Assembly: GCA_963921425.1 (NCBI GenBank)
Contig: OY992836.1
Coordinates: forward strand, 16,819,614-16,883,613
DNA length: 64,000 bases
Reading direction: 5' to 3'
From: Dryas octopetala
Taxonomy: Eukaryota; Streptophyta; Magnoliopsida; Rosales; Rosaceae
Part shown: positions 35,751 to 50,000 of the stretch, piece after piece
Position numbering within the stretch: the first letter of the stretch is position 1
How the letters are laid out: every line of letters begins with the position of its first letter
Made by a program: the position numbers and the translations under genes
Notes under the pieces: model-generated
The model's database searches: none
The model's input: only the letters and a program-made list of their open reading frames with translations
What the model was told of the DNA's origin: nothing

Positions 35751-36515
35751 AGAGAGAGAGAGAGAGGTGAAGGATTGCCGCTTGCAGGCCAGGTGACGAG
35801 ATGGAGGGGTGGGGGAGGGAGGCTGGGGTGTGGTGATGGGACGATATGGCTTTTTTTTAATTTTTAATTAGAAAAAACTGGTGCTGGGTGGTTGGATATA
35901 GAAATTATGTTCTGAATTGTTTTTTGTTTTTGTTTTTTTAATAATAACTAGTATGTCTTTGTTGGTTAGTTTATATTAAGGTAAAATAAGGAATTATATG
36001 TTTTTTTGTTGGGGCTATTAATGAATTAGTTGGATCTAAATAGCGGCACCTAAATAAAAATATCCAACTAGTAGGTTGTTAAAGAAATGCAAATACCATT
36101 TTAAAAAAAATTTAAAAAATTTGAAATCCTTTCAAATCGAGATGGGAAAGTTGGAGAATTGTTGATTTGATATAGTATAATTTATAGTTGAAAGTCCATA
36201 AAAGTCTATCATTTAATAAATTCCTTATAAATCAATGACTTTTTATAAACTCTCTGAAAGTCTGAACTGAATTGAATATCATTAGACTTTTATAAACTTT
36301 TATAAACTTTTAAAAAGTATAGATTGAATATTACCAAACTTTGACAAACTCTTTAAAAATTTGAATTGAATACCACTAGACTTTTAATTCCATCAAAATC
36401 ATTTAAAATTTTAATTGAATACACCCCTTTAATATGATTTGCACTAAACTTGATATGGTAATCCAAATATCAATGATAAATTCAATATGATGACAAAGTT
36501 AGAGATTTGGAAATT
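35751..36515. other. Intergenic DNA
   Basis: A short GA run and G-rich stretch follow the COG1 fragment; then AT-rich DNA with many TTTATAAACTTT-like repeats at 36180-36420. No gene. Confidence 0.55.
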
Positions 36516-36523
36516 ATTGCAAC

Positions 36524-37124
36524 TAGAGGTGTACAATGGGCAGAGCCAACTCGAATCCTGCACGGGCCCAGCCCATTTAAAGTGGGCCCGGACCGACCCG
36601 TTAATAAGTGGGCCGAGTTGGGCCAATGTTTTCTATCCCGTTAGGCCAACCCAGCCCGAGCCTGTTTTGTGTTGGGCCGGCCCGAGCTCGTTTTGGGTTT
36701 GGGTTGGCCCGTTTATACTAGTATTTTTTTATTTTTATTTTTATTTACTATTAGCTTTATTAGCTTTATTTTAATTTTTAATTTTGATTTTGGTGGTGAA
36801 ATTGGATAGAAAATAGGATGAAAGCAGTAGAAAATTGAAAAATTTGATAAAAAATGGAATGACATGAAAGACTATTTGATTTATTAAACAATAATAGAAA
36901 CTTAAAAAAAAAATTAAAATAATTAATTGGGCCGGCCCAACCCAGCACTAGTCCGGCACGACCCATTATTGGGTAGGCCCTGGGCCGAGCTGGGCTTAAG
37001 GTTTTAAAAATTGGGCCGGTTCGACCCGATCAAATTATTAAATAGACTGGCCCAAGCATGGCACGAAGCACGAATGGGCCGACTTTAAATGGGCCGACCC
37101 GGCCCAGCCCATTGTACACCTCTA
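36524..37124. mobile_element. Non-autonomous hAT element, 601 bp
   Basis: Perfect 8-bp flanks ATTGCAAC at 36516-36523 and 37125-37132. The ends are TAGAGGTGTACAATGGGC and its exact reverse complement. Subterminal regions carry many GGGCC/GGCCC motifs on both strands. No coding capacity. Confidence 0.92.
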
Positions 37125-37132
37125 ATTGCAAC

Positions 37133-37556
37133 GTGATGTAAACTATAGGATATATATGGTTGTATGTTTGTAAACTATATGGATGAAATTGAAAATTCTA
37201 GCAAATTACAAAGACAGAAGTGTTATTAATATCATAGCCCTTGAATATTTGAAGGGTTATCTTGTGGGCAATGCCTCAGAGCCGGCCCAAAGAGAAAAGG
37301 TTGGCGCTCTACATTAAAGTCCATATTTGGCTGGCCCGTTTAGCCCAAATGGGGTAATCAATGTCGGTTATGCGGTAACGGACTCAGGATCCGAATCTGC
37401 CTCTTCTAATTGGGCCAAATACCTATACATAATTAATTGGTTGACCCGCCAACCCGTATCCTGAACTTAACTGTCACTCTCCTCCTGTCCATAAACCCTT
37501 TCTCCCCTGAATTAGTCAAAGCTAGGGTTTTACTGCAACTCCCAATCCCGCCCAAC
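37133..37556 (+). promoter_or_regulatory. Upstream region and 5' UTR of the RRP12-like gene
   Basis: Sequence between the hAT element and the ATG at 37557, about 430 bp. An in-frame upstream ATG at 37437 would add 40 residues with no homology and no transit-peptide logic. The AAACCCTTTC/CTAGGGTTTT motifs near 37494-37532 resemble telo-box elements found before ribosomal and ribosome-biogenesis genes. Confidence 0.5.
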
Positions 37557-40500
37557 ATGGAAGGCATCGAAATGGACGAGACTACTACTCTCCCCCTAAA
37601 CGACACCGTTTCCGTCGGCGGCGAAGATGCCGACGACATATGCACCTCAATCCTCCGCCGCTTCAGCAACTCGGTGCGCGAGGACCACCAGCGCCTCTGC
37701 GCAGTCATCGGCGGCATGGCCCAGGATTTCAAAGACCAGAACCTCCCTTCGACCCCGGTCGCCTACTTGGGCGCCACGTGCTCGTCCCTCAACCGATTCG
37801 CCTCCGAACCTGAACCCCCCAGTCACGTGATTGATGCCCTCCTCACAATTCTCTCATTGGTCCTCCCAAAAGTCTCCCCCTCCATTCTCGTAAAGAAGAG
37901 CGAGTTCCTATCGGACCTTTTGGTCCGTGTCCTCCGGTCTTCGTCTTCGACAGTCGGTGCGGCAGCCTCAGGATTGAAATGTATATCGCATTTGCTCATC
38001 TTCAGAGGCCGTGTCAACTGGTCTGATGTCTCTCAGTTGTACGGCTTCTTGCTCAGCTTCGTTACCGATTCCCGCCCCAAGGTGATTTACTGACACTATA
38101 CAATAGAATTCAGATTGTTTCTAGCAGCTAAAAATTTGTTGAATTTTAAAATTTTAAAAAATTGAGCCCATAAACAAAAAAAGTTAAGTAATGGGTAGCC
38201 ACTCTTTATGGGATTACTGATTAGGTTCAAAGTAAGGAGCTTTAGATGTATACTTGATACTTTACTGGACTTGCAAAACAGGTGAGAAGACAATCACATT
38301 TGTGTCTTCGTGATGTACTGCAAAGTTTCCAAGGAACACCACTGCTTGCTCCTGCAAGTGAAGTGATTACGAACTTGTTCGAAAGGTTTCTTCTGCTTGC
38401 TGGTGGGTCAAATGCAGATGCTAATGAAGGACCTAAGGGAGCCCAGGAGGTCTTGTATATTTTGGATACTTTGAAAGAATGCCTTTTTCTTATGTCAACC
38501 AAGTACACAACTGCCGTCCTCAAGTACTTCAAAACTCTCTTGGAACTGCGCCAACCCCTTGTTACGAGGCGCATAACAGATAGTTTGCACGTGCTTTGTC
38601 TCAACCCATCTGCACACGTGTCTCCTGAAGTGTTGCTAGATCTATTAAGCTCATTAGCTCTTTATGTCTCCACAAATGAGACATCTGTGGATGGCATGAC
38701 ATTTACAGCTCGTTTGCTTGATATTGGAATGTCAAAAGTTTATTCCCTCAATAGGCAAATATGCGTAATTAAACTCCCTATCGTATTCAATGCACTCAAA
38801 GGTATATGATTGTTCCCCTTCCCCCTTGGTAATTAACTTACTTGCATATATGTTAACTTCCAATAGATTAAAAAAAAATTTCTTCCTCTGAGTTCCTGTT
38901 TATATCTGAGTCCATTCCAGAAATCCAGGCTCAAAATGTATTGCTGTGTGTTCTTTTTTGAGTTGGCAGATATATTGGCATCTGAGCATGAAGAGGCCAT
39001 ACATGCAGCAGCCCTCACATTTAAGAGTCTCATTCATGCTTGCATTGATGAAAGCTTGATTAAACAGGGTGTCGACCAGATTTTGATGAATGCAAATATG
39101 GATGCAAGGAAGTCTGGGCCAACTATAATTGAAAAAGTGTGTGCTACGATTGAAAGCTTACTTGGTTATCACTATGCTGCTGTCTGGGACCTAGCATTTC
39201 AAGTTGTTTCATCAATGTTCGATAAATTAGGTATTACTTCTGCTGTATCTGACTACTTCCCCTCTTAGTTATTTATTTAATTAGTTTTCACTTTCTATGC
39301 ATTTATCATTTTCATTTTATATAAGAAGTGTAACACCTGTTATCATACAGGGGTATACTCTTCTTATTTCATGAGGGGTACTCTCATGAGCTTGGCAGAC
39401 ATGCAGAAGTTGCCTGATGAAGATTTCTCTTTCAGAAAACAGGTCTTTTTCATATTATTAAGTTTTAAGAGATGAAGAATACTATTACTTGTTCATGATC
39501 CTAGAAATCCCTGTATTTTCTGCATGACTATCTTTGTTGTTTGGAAATTGTGATTGTATACTGGTTTGTCTACGTGCAGCTTAATGGACTTATACCAACT
39601 TTTACAGTGTTGTGGTTTGTTATTCATTGGTTTATTTGGCCATCCATTGGTAAAATAAGAAAAAGGAAAGAGAAAACTATCTATAATTCCTCATACCCTG
39701 TAACTTGCAGTTGCAATAATAGTTTCAATGAGAAAGCACTGTTTCTGCTGCATTGCTTTGATGATGGATTGCTCAGTCCAATATCACAAACTCAGAACTT
39801 ATCTAAAACTTGGACCCAATTCTCTATGGCTATAATAGTTGTAATTTCATAATAAAGCCTTCAAGGACCAATAGGAGGAGAAGCAAGGAAATGAATATGA
39901 ATAGCTTTTCAGTCCAACTGTAGTTTCTGCTGGGTTAAATAACTCATTCACCAGATACTTCGCAAATTTTAGAGCTTGTTATTGAGGTTTGGTGTTGTAG
40001 TTGGTTAGTTGTTTTAGTTATTGTCTGACATGCAATCCATAATTATTTTAGGAACAGTACTTAGGTTTTCATTTGCCGACATTTTATACATGTTGTTTCT
40101 GGTGAAGACTAAGTTGTACTTATAATTAGGTTCACTCTTAGAATTTGATAGTTTTTTGGTTGTAAGTCAAACTCATTTCCTTTTTTACTGTTGAAGATTA
40201 TTTGGAAGCATCTTGTATGATATCTTCTTATGCCTATTCTCAGTTTGTGCAGCACTTACTAACGTAGTGAGTTTATTAAATGTATAGTTGCATGAATGCC
40301 TTGGATCGGCTCTTGTTGCAATGGGACCAGAAACTTTTTTAGGCTTTCTACCTCTTAATTTGGAGGCTGATGACCTAAGTGAGGTGAACGTTTGGCTCTT
40401 TCCAATATTGAAGCAGTATACTATTGGTGGGCGATTGAGCTTCTTTACTGAGTCAATTTTGGGAATGGTTGGAATGATAAAGAAGAAATCTCGACAGGTT

Positions 40501-43500
40501 TTTATTTTTTAAAGAAAAGAAGGCTAATTATTTATTTTATATGTCATCTTCTAGTTATATATTTTATATGGCATCTTTTAGTTACTTCTTATATTTTGCA
40601 GCTTGAGTTGCAAGGGCGTATATTTTCATCAAGGAGTATAGATGCACTTGTATACTCTTTGTGGTCATTGTTGCCTTCATTTTGCAACTATCCTTCTGAT
40701 ACTGCTGAAAGTTTTAAGGATCTACAGCAAGCTTTATGCAGTGCCCTTCATGATGAACCAGAGATTCGTGGAATAATATGCTCGAGCTTGCAGATTCTTA
40801 TTCAACAAAATAAGAATATTGTGGAAGAAGCGAATGATCTGCCTGATAGTGAAGTAGGTATTGCCAGACAGAGAGCTATGGCTAATTATACCCCTCAGGT
40901 TACAGAAGATAACTTGAGCATGCTCAAGTCATCTGCTCGTGAGATATTGTCTATGCTATCAGGTGTTTTCTTGAATACCACAAAAGATGATGGAGGTTGT
41001 TTGCAGGTACTTAAGTATTCTGAGGTCATCTGTGTGTTTGTCCTGCAAAATACTCGACAAAATGCCAAAGGGCCTTGGTTTAAAAATTGAGTCATGACTT
41101 TTGAATTTGATTGAATAGACATATTGTGAATTAGACATATCCTACTGGACTAACAAATAGAGTCTCTGTCGAAATCAGCATATCCCTTTTAAAACCGAAA
41201 AATATTCATTATAAACATATCTGATATTCCAAGATTGTTTAATTATGTAAAGCATATCCATGCAATAAATAATTCAAGAGAAACTGTTTAGGAAACTCCA
41301 CTTAATTGAGCAACAAAGACCGAGGAAAGAGAATGGGGTAAATTATCAAAAACCAAATGGAGTCATGACAGACTCAATCTATAAGCTCTATCCCTTGTAT
41401 ACTGTATCACCCTTTCAGCCTCCTCTTTGTTTCTTTTGACTTCCCTTTGGCATTTTAAGTACATTTGTACCTCTTCCACTCACACACATTCAGAAGATAT
41501 GTAACATTGATACATTGTAATTTGGAATCTGGTTAAAAACATTCATATATCCTTAGGTATATTTAACATACTAATAATGCATATTTTGTAGAAAATTTTT
41601 AAAAACATGAATTATTAAGTTTTAGAGTATACATTATAAGCTATGGAATGAAGTTGGATCCATAATAAATTATGAATATTATGGGTTATTCATATTCATA
41701 ATATGAGATATTAGGGGAACAACTTTAAAGGCTAAAACAACTGCTTTTGTTTTAATAGACCATTATATTAGATATATATTTGTACTTTACAAAGTGAATT
41801 CCAATGTCAATGTAGCATTAGTATTGCACGATTTTTGCTGAAAGAATAATTATGTTCACTCAACTACAGTCCACAATTGGTGAGTTTGCTTCGATATCAG
41901 ATAAAGAAGTTGTGTCAAGGTTTTTCAAAAGTACAATGCAGAAGCTGTTAAAGGTCACTCAAGAGGCTAGCAAAGCAGAAAGTTCTAAAGATTCTAATTC
42001 CATGCGGTACTTTATTTTATTTTTTGTTAATGATTTTTGGAATCAGCTCATGACTCACATAATTCAATTATTATGTTGTTTTCTATGGCAATATTTGACA
42101 GTATATAAATTCCTCCACCTTAACTTCAGGGCACGGCTATTTGACTTGGCAGTTTCACTTTTACCTGGTTTGAATGCTAAAGAGGTTGATCTTTTATTTA
42201 TTGCAACAAAGCCTGCATTACAGGTTTGAAAGTCTTTCTGTGCCATCTGGTTATTTACTTCATTTCTAAAGGATCCTGCAACTTCTGACAAAGGAATGGT
42301 TCACTAACTAAGGGTTACCTGAATTCAGGATGATGAAGGTTTGATACAAAAGAAGGCATACAAAGTTCTCTCAATGATTCTCATGGTCTGTAAAAGCTAA
42401 GGATTTGAATATTGTGGATTATATATATCAAATGCTTCAATACTGTTCCTATAAAACAAAAATGGTTCTATACTGTTACTTGAATTTTCATCATGGGTCA
42501 GTGGAATATGGGGAAACATGGTTAACTGGCTCTAATTGGTTTATTATACGGGTGACGTCTTAGTTAAAAGAAGAGATGATCACCAACATCACTCGTATAA
42601 GTTCTTTTCTGGGCTGTATCCCAAACATATTACTGTACTTTGTTCCTCCTTTTTTTTTTTTTTTTTTCATTTTTATTTAAAAAATTGTTGGTAGAATGAA
42701 GCGTTCTGATTTATAAATCTCTTTGCTGTATGTATTGGTCAGAACTGTGATGGGTTTCTTTCATCAAAGCTCGAGGAATTGCTTAGTCTTATGATTGAAG
42801 TACTGCCTTCATGCCATTTTTCATCCAAACGGCACAGACTTGACTGCTTGCACCGCCTAGTAGTCCATGTTTCAAAGGTATTTGCAAACAAATGCTACTT
42901 GATTTTTCCAATCATTTTAAGATGCACTCTATGTAGCATAATTATATAATTACTAGCAACAAATTTCGACCTACTTTCATATTTTGTGTATGCCATTCAA
43001 TACTTAACAACATAAATCTTTTTGTAGAGTGACACAGAGCAAAGGCGGCATGACATAATAAGTTCTTTCCTGACGGAAATAATTCTTGCACTTAAAGAGG
43101 TAAAGTGGTTTATCAGCTGCAATATTTTTTTTTATATGTAGTTGTTATATTTCTCAATGTACTGGTGCTTGATGGTCCCCCCTCCCCCAACCAAAAAAAA
43201 AAATCCTCTTGCATGAAGCGGCTCCTAAACTTTGTGATTTGTATGAATTGTTGTTAATGATTTTCATTTAAATGCAGGCTAACAAAAAAACAAGAAATAG
43301 AGCTTATGATATCCTTGTCCAAATTGGCCATGCTTATGGGGATGAGGAGAAAGGCGGGAAGAGAGAAAACCTATATCAATTTTTTAACATGGTACTGAAT
43401 ATTTTTTCAGAGTACTCAATCATCACTGCTCGGATTTACTGATTTTTCTATTGACTCGAAGTCCATGCTATTCTTAGAAGTCATTGTGTGGAGCAACCTC

Positions 43501-45792
43501 TTTTGGTCCCTTCTTCCTTCTGATTATGAGGGTGCATCAACTTTAATTGGTCTTCTGTGGGCAGGGCTATAATATGAAATAGATATAAATTTGTAGCAAG
43601 CCTAAGTTTATCTTATGGTCACAGGTAGCTGGAGGCCTGGCTGGAGAAACTCCTCATATGATCAGTGCTGCGGCGAAAGGCTTAGCTCGGTTGGCTTATG
43701 AGTTTTCTGACCTTGTTTCAAATGCTTGCAATTTGCTTCCATCCACATTTCTCCTCCTCCAGAGAAAAAACAGAGAAATAATTAAAGTTTGTCCCCTCAC
43801 TTTGATATCAGCATTTATACTTATATTTTGAGTGAACTGCTTTGGTTAATAATTAAGTTTGATATTACATAAAACATTTTTCATTTACTTTTGATTCTTA
43901 TTTGGACGTTTCCTTCGTTGCAGGCTAATTTAGGTTTGTTGAAGGTATTAGTGGCCAAATCACAGGCTGAGGGGTTGCAATTGCACTTAAAAAGCATGGT
44001 GGAAGGCTTGCTGAAGTGGCAAGATGGTACTAAAAGCCACTTCAAAGCCAAGGTTGGTGCTTTAATCAAAGTGTTTGTTACTTGATTATGTTATTGAGTT
44101 CAGTTGTTGGTTGTCAAGCTGTGGTTTGATACACTAGTTGCTCAATGTCTTATCTCTTGCTGGTCAATCCTTTTTTTTTTTTCCTTTCAGGTTAAGCTTC
44201 TTCTAGAAATGCTTGTCAAGAAATGTGGGCTCGATGCTGTTAAGGCTGTGATGCCTGAAGAACACATGAAACTACTTACCAACATACGAAAGGTTTGTTG
44301 AGAGACATCTTGCTAGAAAGAAACTTTGCCAGGGTACTCACAACTCATGTTTTATCTTTTTCTTGCTGAACACAGATCAAGGAACGAAAAGAGAGGAAAC
44401 TGGGTGCTAAATCTGAGGAAGCTAGATCTCATATGTCGAAAGCAACTACATCCAGGTCTCACTCTTGTAATTATAAAATTAATGTATGCACGCATACAAC
44501 ACATATGACATACTAGTAAAGGGGTGGACAAAGTGGTATCCATGTCTCACTCACATATGAGTGACTACAATAAAAATAGCCAATTTAAGGGCTAGAATCC
44601 TCCATGATTTCCATACTATGGAAAGCCACTAAAGTACTTTGCCAACATAGGTTTGTCATTTAGCTCACAAAATTAATCTGAAAACTGGTTGCTGTGTGGA
44701 ACTAAATTTTCTATGAAACTTTAACATCTCATTCTGTGAGAGTTGTGAAACATCAGAACTGTACAAAAATATTTTGGCCAAGTTTTGTAACTCTTTCATT
44801 CTGCGAGATTTTTATTCCTATTTTGGCTATATTTTTGTAACTGCCATTTAGCTCAATTAATTAAGCTTCCATTTGGCTACATTTTATAACTCTCTGTTCT
44901 TCATTTCAGGCTAAGCAGGTGGAACCATACAAAAATATTTTCTGATTTTGATGATGAAGAAACTGAGGATAGTAATGCAGATTATATGGATGCCGAAACA
45001 GTCTCAGGCAGACGTGGCAAGGCTTCCACGCAGCTCAAATCCAAAGCTTCATTACGGTTAGTTGTCTTTTCATGTTCAAAACTGGTTGGACGTGTTTGGA
45101 GTACTAATTACACTAGATTGTTTAGAAGTTTTAAAAAAGTTTTGAAACTTGGCAGGCGATCATTTAGTTTGTAGTCTTGTATTAATACTTTTGCTTTTAA
45201 TACTTTCAGGTCCAAGAGTAGAACAAATAAGAACTTGCCCGAACATTTATTTGATCAACTAGAAGATGAACCACTTGACTTGCTTGATCGGCAAAGAACA
45301 AGGTCATCACTTCGATCGTCTGAGAATTTAAAGCGGAAAAAGGAGTTGGATGATGGGCCAGAGATAGACTCTGATGGGCGCCTAATAATTCGTGAGGATG
45401 GAAATTCGTACAACGAAAAGCCATCTGATCCTGATTCGGATGCAAGGAGTGAAGCAGTTAGTTACTTGTCTGGAAACACAAAGAAGACGCTGCAGAAGCG
45501 CAGGAAAACATCGGAATCTGGGTGGGCTGCCACTGGCAGTGAGTATGCTAGCAAGAAGGCTGGTGGGGATTTGAAGAAGAAAAACAAGCTTGAACCATAT
45601 GCATATTGGCCACTTGATCGCAAGATGATGAGCCGTAGACCAGAGCAAAGGGCAGCTGCAAGAAAAGGGATATCAAGTGTGGTGAAGATGACAAAGAAGC
45701 TTGAAGGGAAGAGTGCTTCAAGTATACTCTCCAATAAAGGCTTGAAGTTTAAGAGGGTTCATAAGAAAGGCAGCAAGAAAAAAAACAATTGA
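37557..45792 (+). CDS. RRP12: RRP12-like ribosome biogenesis protein
   Basis: Eighteen exons, all phase-consistent: 37557-38081, 38282-38801, 38970-39230, 39351-39442, 40288-40497, 40602-41006, 41870-42006, 42130-42223, 42329-42385, 42743-42877, 43028-43099, 43278-43391, 43625-43786, 43924-44052, 44191-44292, 44376-44455, 44910-45056, 45210-45792. They give 1274 residues, as expected for plant RRP12. RRP12 is a HEAT-repeat protein that helps mature and export both ribosomal subunits from the nucleolus. The N-terminal two thirds are helical repeats containing the NUC173 region (about 350-600). The C-terminal third is charged and disordered: SDFDDEETEDSNADYMD, then a basic tail KGLKFKRVHKKGSKKKNN fit for RNA binding and nuclear import. 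I chose the ATG giving MEGIEMDE. Exon 9 is only 57 nt, with a weak donor ATG|GTCTGT. Confidence 0.95.
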
Positions 45793-47041
45793 AGAACCGT
45801 GAACTTAGATCAACGCATTAAAGGAAATCTGTACTCAAAGAGTGTTCTTTGGTTTCTTTTTGCTTCTCATAAAACTACAGTAAGTTACTTAATTTTTTTA
45901 TTGTTATTATTTATACAGAAAGGAAGCTAATTTTTGGAATCAAGAATATTGGCAGTTTGAGTGGGGTAGCACACCATCTTCATGTAAATTATTCTACTGT
46001 ACAGTGATGCATCCAACGATTGATTTCAAAATTCGAACCAAAGATCAACGCAACTCAGAAGCCCAAAATTCTGCAGGGTAACAAAAGCCTAGGGCCTCTA
46101 GTCAAACCTTCAGTTCTTCACTATCCAGTTCCTAAATGTTTCTTCATAGCTTCACAACTCTTCATGTTTTGGTAAAGGAGACTAAAAATGGAAGAGGTTC
46201 GAACTCTGACTTGGGTAGGAAAATAAAGGTCGTCTAGTGTTTTTCACTGAACCCTCAACTCCTGATTCTTGCTCCCTATCTTTTGATTGCTTGAACATGA
46301 ATGCTTGAATGCTTGAATGCTAAGTACATGATGAATTAGGTGAGGACTAGCTCCAAAATTACCAAATCGAGTTAAATATATTCTATCAGTTGGAACGTCA
46401 AAAAACAAATCGAGGAAACGCATGATTCCCATGAACCAACTTTACTACAGGAGCAAAATTTGATGAGGCTATACTAGTCAATGTAAAAAGAAAGAAAAAA
46501 TACCGGTTAATGTGAACATCATGAAAAAGCAAAATTTGACAAGGAGATACAAGTAGTTCGCAGTACCAGAAAAGAAAGTCATGCAACTGCCAACTCAAAT
46601 TTCATTACAATTGATTATCTGATCAGCCAACTACTTGTACAAGCAAACCAAAATCAAACAAGGCAACTACTGCCTTTGTGGTGGTTCAGTGACTAGCATG
46701 TAAGAAGATCAAATCCTACTATGGCTAGTTAAGAGTAAGGAAATTTTCCAACAACAATAAGAAGCAGAAGTATTTCTGGACGACCATTGGGTGAACTCCA
46801 GATGTTCTGCTGATTGGCCACCTCAACAGTCTTCCGTACCCAAGCCAACCAGAAGATCAAATACAAAGGAGACTTCCTGGGCGCTTTACTGCAAAGTGGA
46901 GCAATCCCATCAATGCCATGCGAATAAACTTGCAACCAATTAAATGAAAGAAGGTGACTTTTTCTAGAAGAAAGATGTTCAAGTAGGCTCATAACCTTCA
47001 TTGGCATTGCAGCAAAGGTTGAGAAGCCCAAGAGACCAGCG
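45793..47041. other. Space between convergent RRP12-like and KAS II genes
   Basis: Contains both 3' UTRs. Nothing else recognised; a minus-strand frame at 46729-47094 only overlaps the KAS II last exon in another frame. Confidence 0.6.
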
Positions 47042-50000
47042 TTACTGCTTGTAAGGGGCAAACAAGACTGATGAGTTGTGGCCACCAAACCCAAACGAGT
47101 TAGACAATGCCACCTTAATGTCCAGTCTCTCTTTCCTAGGGCCCACTAGCACCTTTGTATCCTGAATTGATGTGCTGACAGAATTAGATGATTCCGTGAT
47201 AAATCGAAAGTAATTCTACATTCAATTTTACATCATATATTAAGAACAGGTGACAAGGCCATGGAAGGCAACATACCACGCCCTCATCTGGGTTCTCCAG
47301 ATTAATATTGGGATGAACCCACCCGGTTCGTATTGCCTATATAAAGAAACAGAATAACATGTCAATAACTACACAAGGAAAAGAAAAAGGAAACAAAGAA
47401 GACATAAGACTTCCAACTTTTACCATCTACTTCAATAGATACAACTTTACAGACGGCAAATTTTAGAGAACATATACGGTTTGTCCAAGTTAAAAACATC
47501 ACATAAGTTACCTGTACTGCTGCAACAGCTTCAACAGCACCAGCTGCTCCTAGCAGGTGACCAATCATGGATTTCGTAGAGTTCACTCTCAACTGTAGAA
47601 GGAAGAGAACTTATCAGTCATGGCAATACAGCAAATGAAAACAGATGATATATGTTATGTATTGAGGTTACCTCAGGATTCTGGCCAAAACAATGAATGA
47701 GAGCATTATACTCTTTAAGGTCTCCTGCCGGTGTAGATGTAGCATGTGCATTAATGTAATTAACATCTTCCCTAGATACCCCGGCCTGATCTAATGCCTT
47801 CTCTATGCAGAGAATAACACCAACCCCTGTTTCAGATAGGAAAAGAGGGCATTAATACCAGATTTAGACTCTTTTTTTTTTGGTGGAATGTGATATAATG
47901 AAAGGAACAAAGTGCAAGGTGACTAAGGATTTGGCTACGATTCAAGGCCATAAGGACACTCAAATCTCTTAACAATATAGAAAATACGTTGCGAAAAAGG
48001 ATAGACAAAGAGATGCTAAAATAGGATTTTTCATACATATATTTGCAATTAATTCTTAAAAATAATGTAATTTATTTTCTTTCAATGCAACTTTTTAGCA
48101 AAAAATGTTTTGAAAACCCCAACCAATTTAAAAAAGAAAAATATTAGGCAACTTGCCTTGGGGAGGACGAATGAAAGAGAAACAAACAGATAAGTAAAAC
48201 AATGAGAGAGAGAGAGAGTGTGTGTGTGTTCTGTCAAAGACAAAGTATATTACCATCAGGGTGTGGCTCGGTCATGTGGTAAGCATCACATGTGAAGCTT
48301 CCACCAAGAAACTCTGCATAGATATTTGCTCCTCTTTTCTGTAAAATCAGAAATCATTGATGAAATTAAAAGCTCCAAAGTAACATTTAGACATATTATT
48401 TAGCATAATATTGCATTCAAAATGGGTTCATGAGACTAGAGGTCGCACCAATCAAATCTGACTATAAGCCACCCAACAAAGAATTAGAAAATGGGTGCAT
48501 GAGACTAGAAAATGGGTTCAAGTGCCATTTCCATGGTCATAGATTTAACAAGTTTAAAATACCTTAGCATGTTCTAACTCTTCTAGAAGCAAAACCCCAG
48601 CTCCTTCCCCCATAACAAATCCATCACGATTCTGTCAAATAACCAAAAACCAGATCTTGTGAGAAAGAACACATATGCAAGTCTATGACTCTACAAGTAA
48701 GAAATCTGGACTACAGTTTCCAAATTTTGCTTTCAGCAAATACCGAATTTGTCAACTTGTTAAACTTTCAATAGTAAAGAAACTCAAACCTAAGGAAGCA
48801 AGAATATACAATAGTGATTATAACATATCATGTCCATAATTCCTGGGTTGATGCTAAAATTTATTTATATTGTAATAACGATCATATGGTGTGCTTTCTG
48901 GTGGTTTTACCATTTGTTGTTCTTAACAAAAATTTCTAGAAGTTTTAGGATAGCCAATGACAATGGGTAAAAGAAGACATGAAAGTAGCAGAAGTATTGA
49001 TAACATTACAATATCCCAAGGGCGTGATGCTTTAGTTGGATCACTGTTCCTCTGTGAAAGTGCTCTGCATGCCACAAAACCTCCCAAACCTGCAGCGATA
49101 AGAACAAGCATATCATAACATGTTCCTGCAATTCCAAGTAAAAATAAGATGGAAACAAATAGGTAGGGATGGGAGGGATACCAATAGGTATCATCACCGA
49201 ATCTGAACCACCACAGAGCATAACGTCCTGCATAAAATTTCAAGGAACATTGCACTAAAATTATGATGCTGTATTTGAAGGGTTTTTTTTTTTTTTTTTT
49301 TTTAATAAAAAAAATTTAATGGGAGTATATGAAGGATTGTTTATCACTATAAGACTTCCATACTCCCAATTCTGTACTAGCATTGATGTAGAACACTTAC
49401 AGCTTCGCCTCTAATGATATGATTTGCCGAATTCAAAATACAAAAGTTGCTTGTAGCACAAGCAGTAGAGATTGAATAATTTGGGCCCATCCAGCCCTGC
49501 AATTTTATGAGTAAATAGCAGTTAAGAGGACAAGTACAAATTCCAACAGCCATCATGGTATGTCAAAAGTATAGGTGCAACATCAAATATAAGCTCACCA
49601 GATCCATTGCAAGCATGGCAGAACCCATATTTGTAGTTGCGAAAGGTACACAGAAAGGATTCATCTTCTTATATGAAACCCGTAAAGCTTCAATTGCATC
49701 ATTGAAGACCTGTTAAATGTCAACACACCTAATCAGTTGACAACATCACTGTGATAATAAAGAAACATCAGATTCCTTGTTCCAGTTGCAGATTTTGTGG
49801 CTCAATGTGGGACTATCTGGCTTGGACTTCCATTTTTGTGGAAAGAATTTTTTGTGATTACCAGATTAACTCAATAAGGGAGAGAGGAAAATGCTGATAC
49901 ACTATTTTACATTTAAGAATTAAATAGTATAAACAAGTTCAGTTCTCAAATCAAAGGAAGTAGTTTTGGTGCTATGTAGTATCTTCACCAAAAATGACAC

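Noticed and set aside
37437-37556. Earlier in-frame ATG that would extend the RRP12-like protein by 40 residues
   Set aside because: The extra residues show no conservation or targeting feature, and homologues start at MEGIEM-like sequence.
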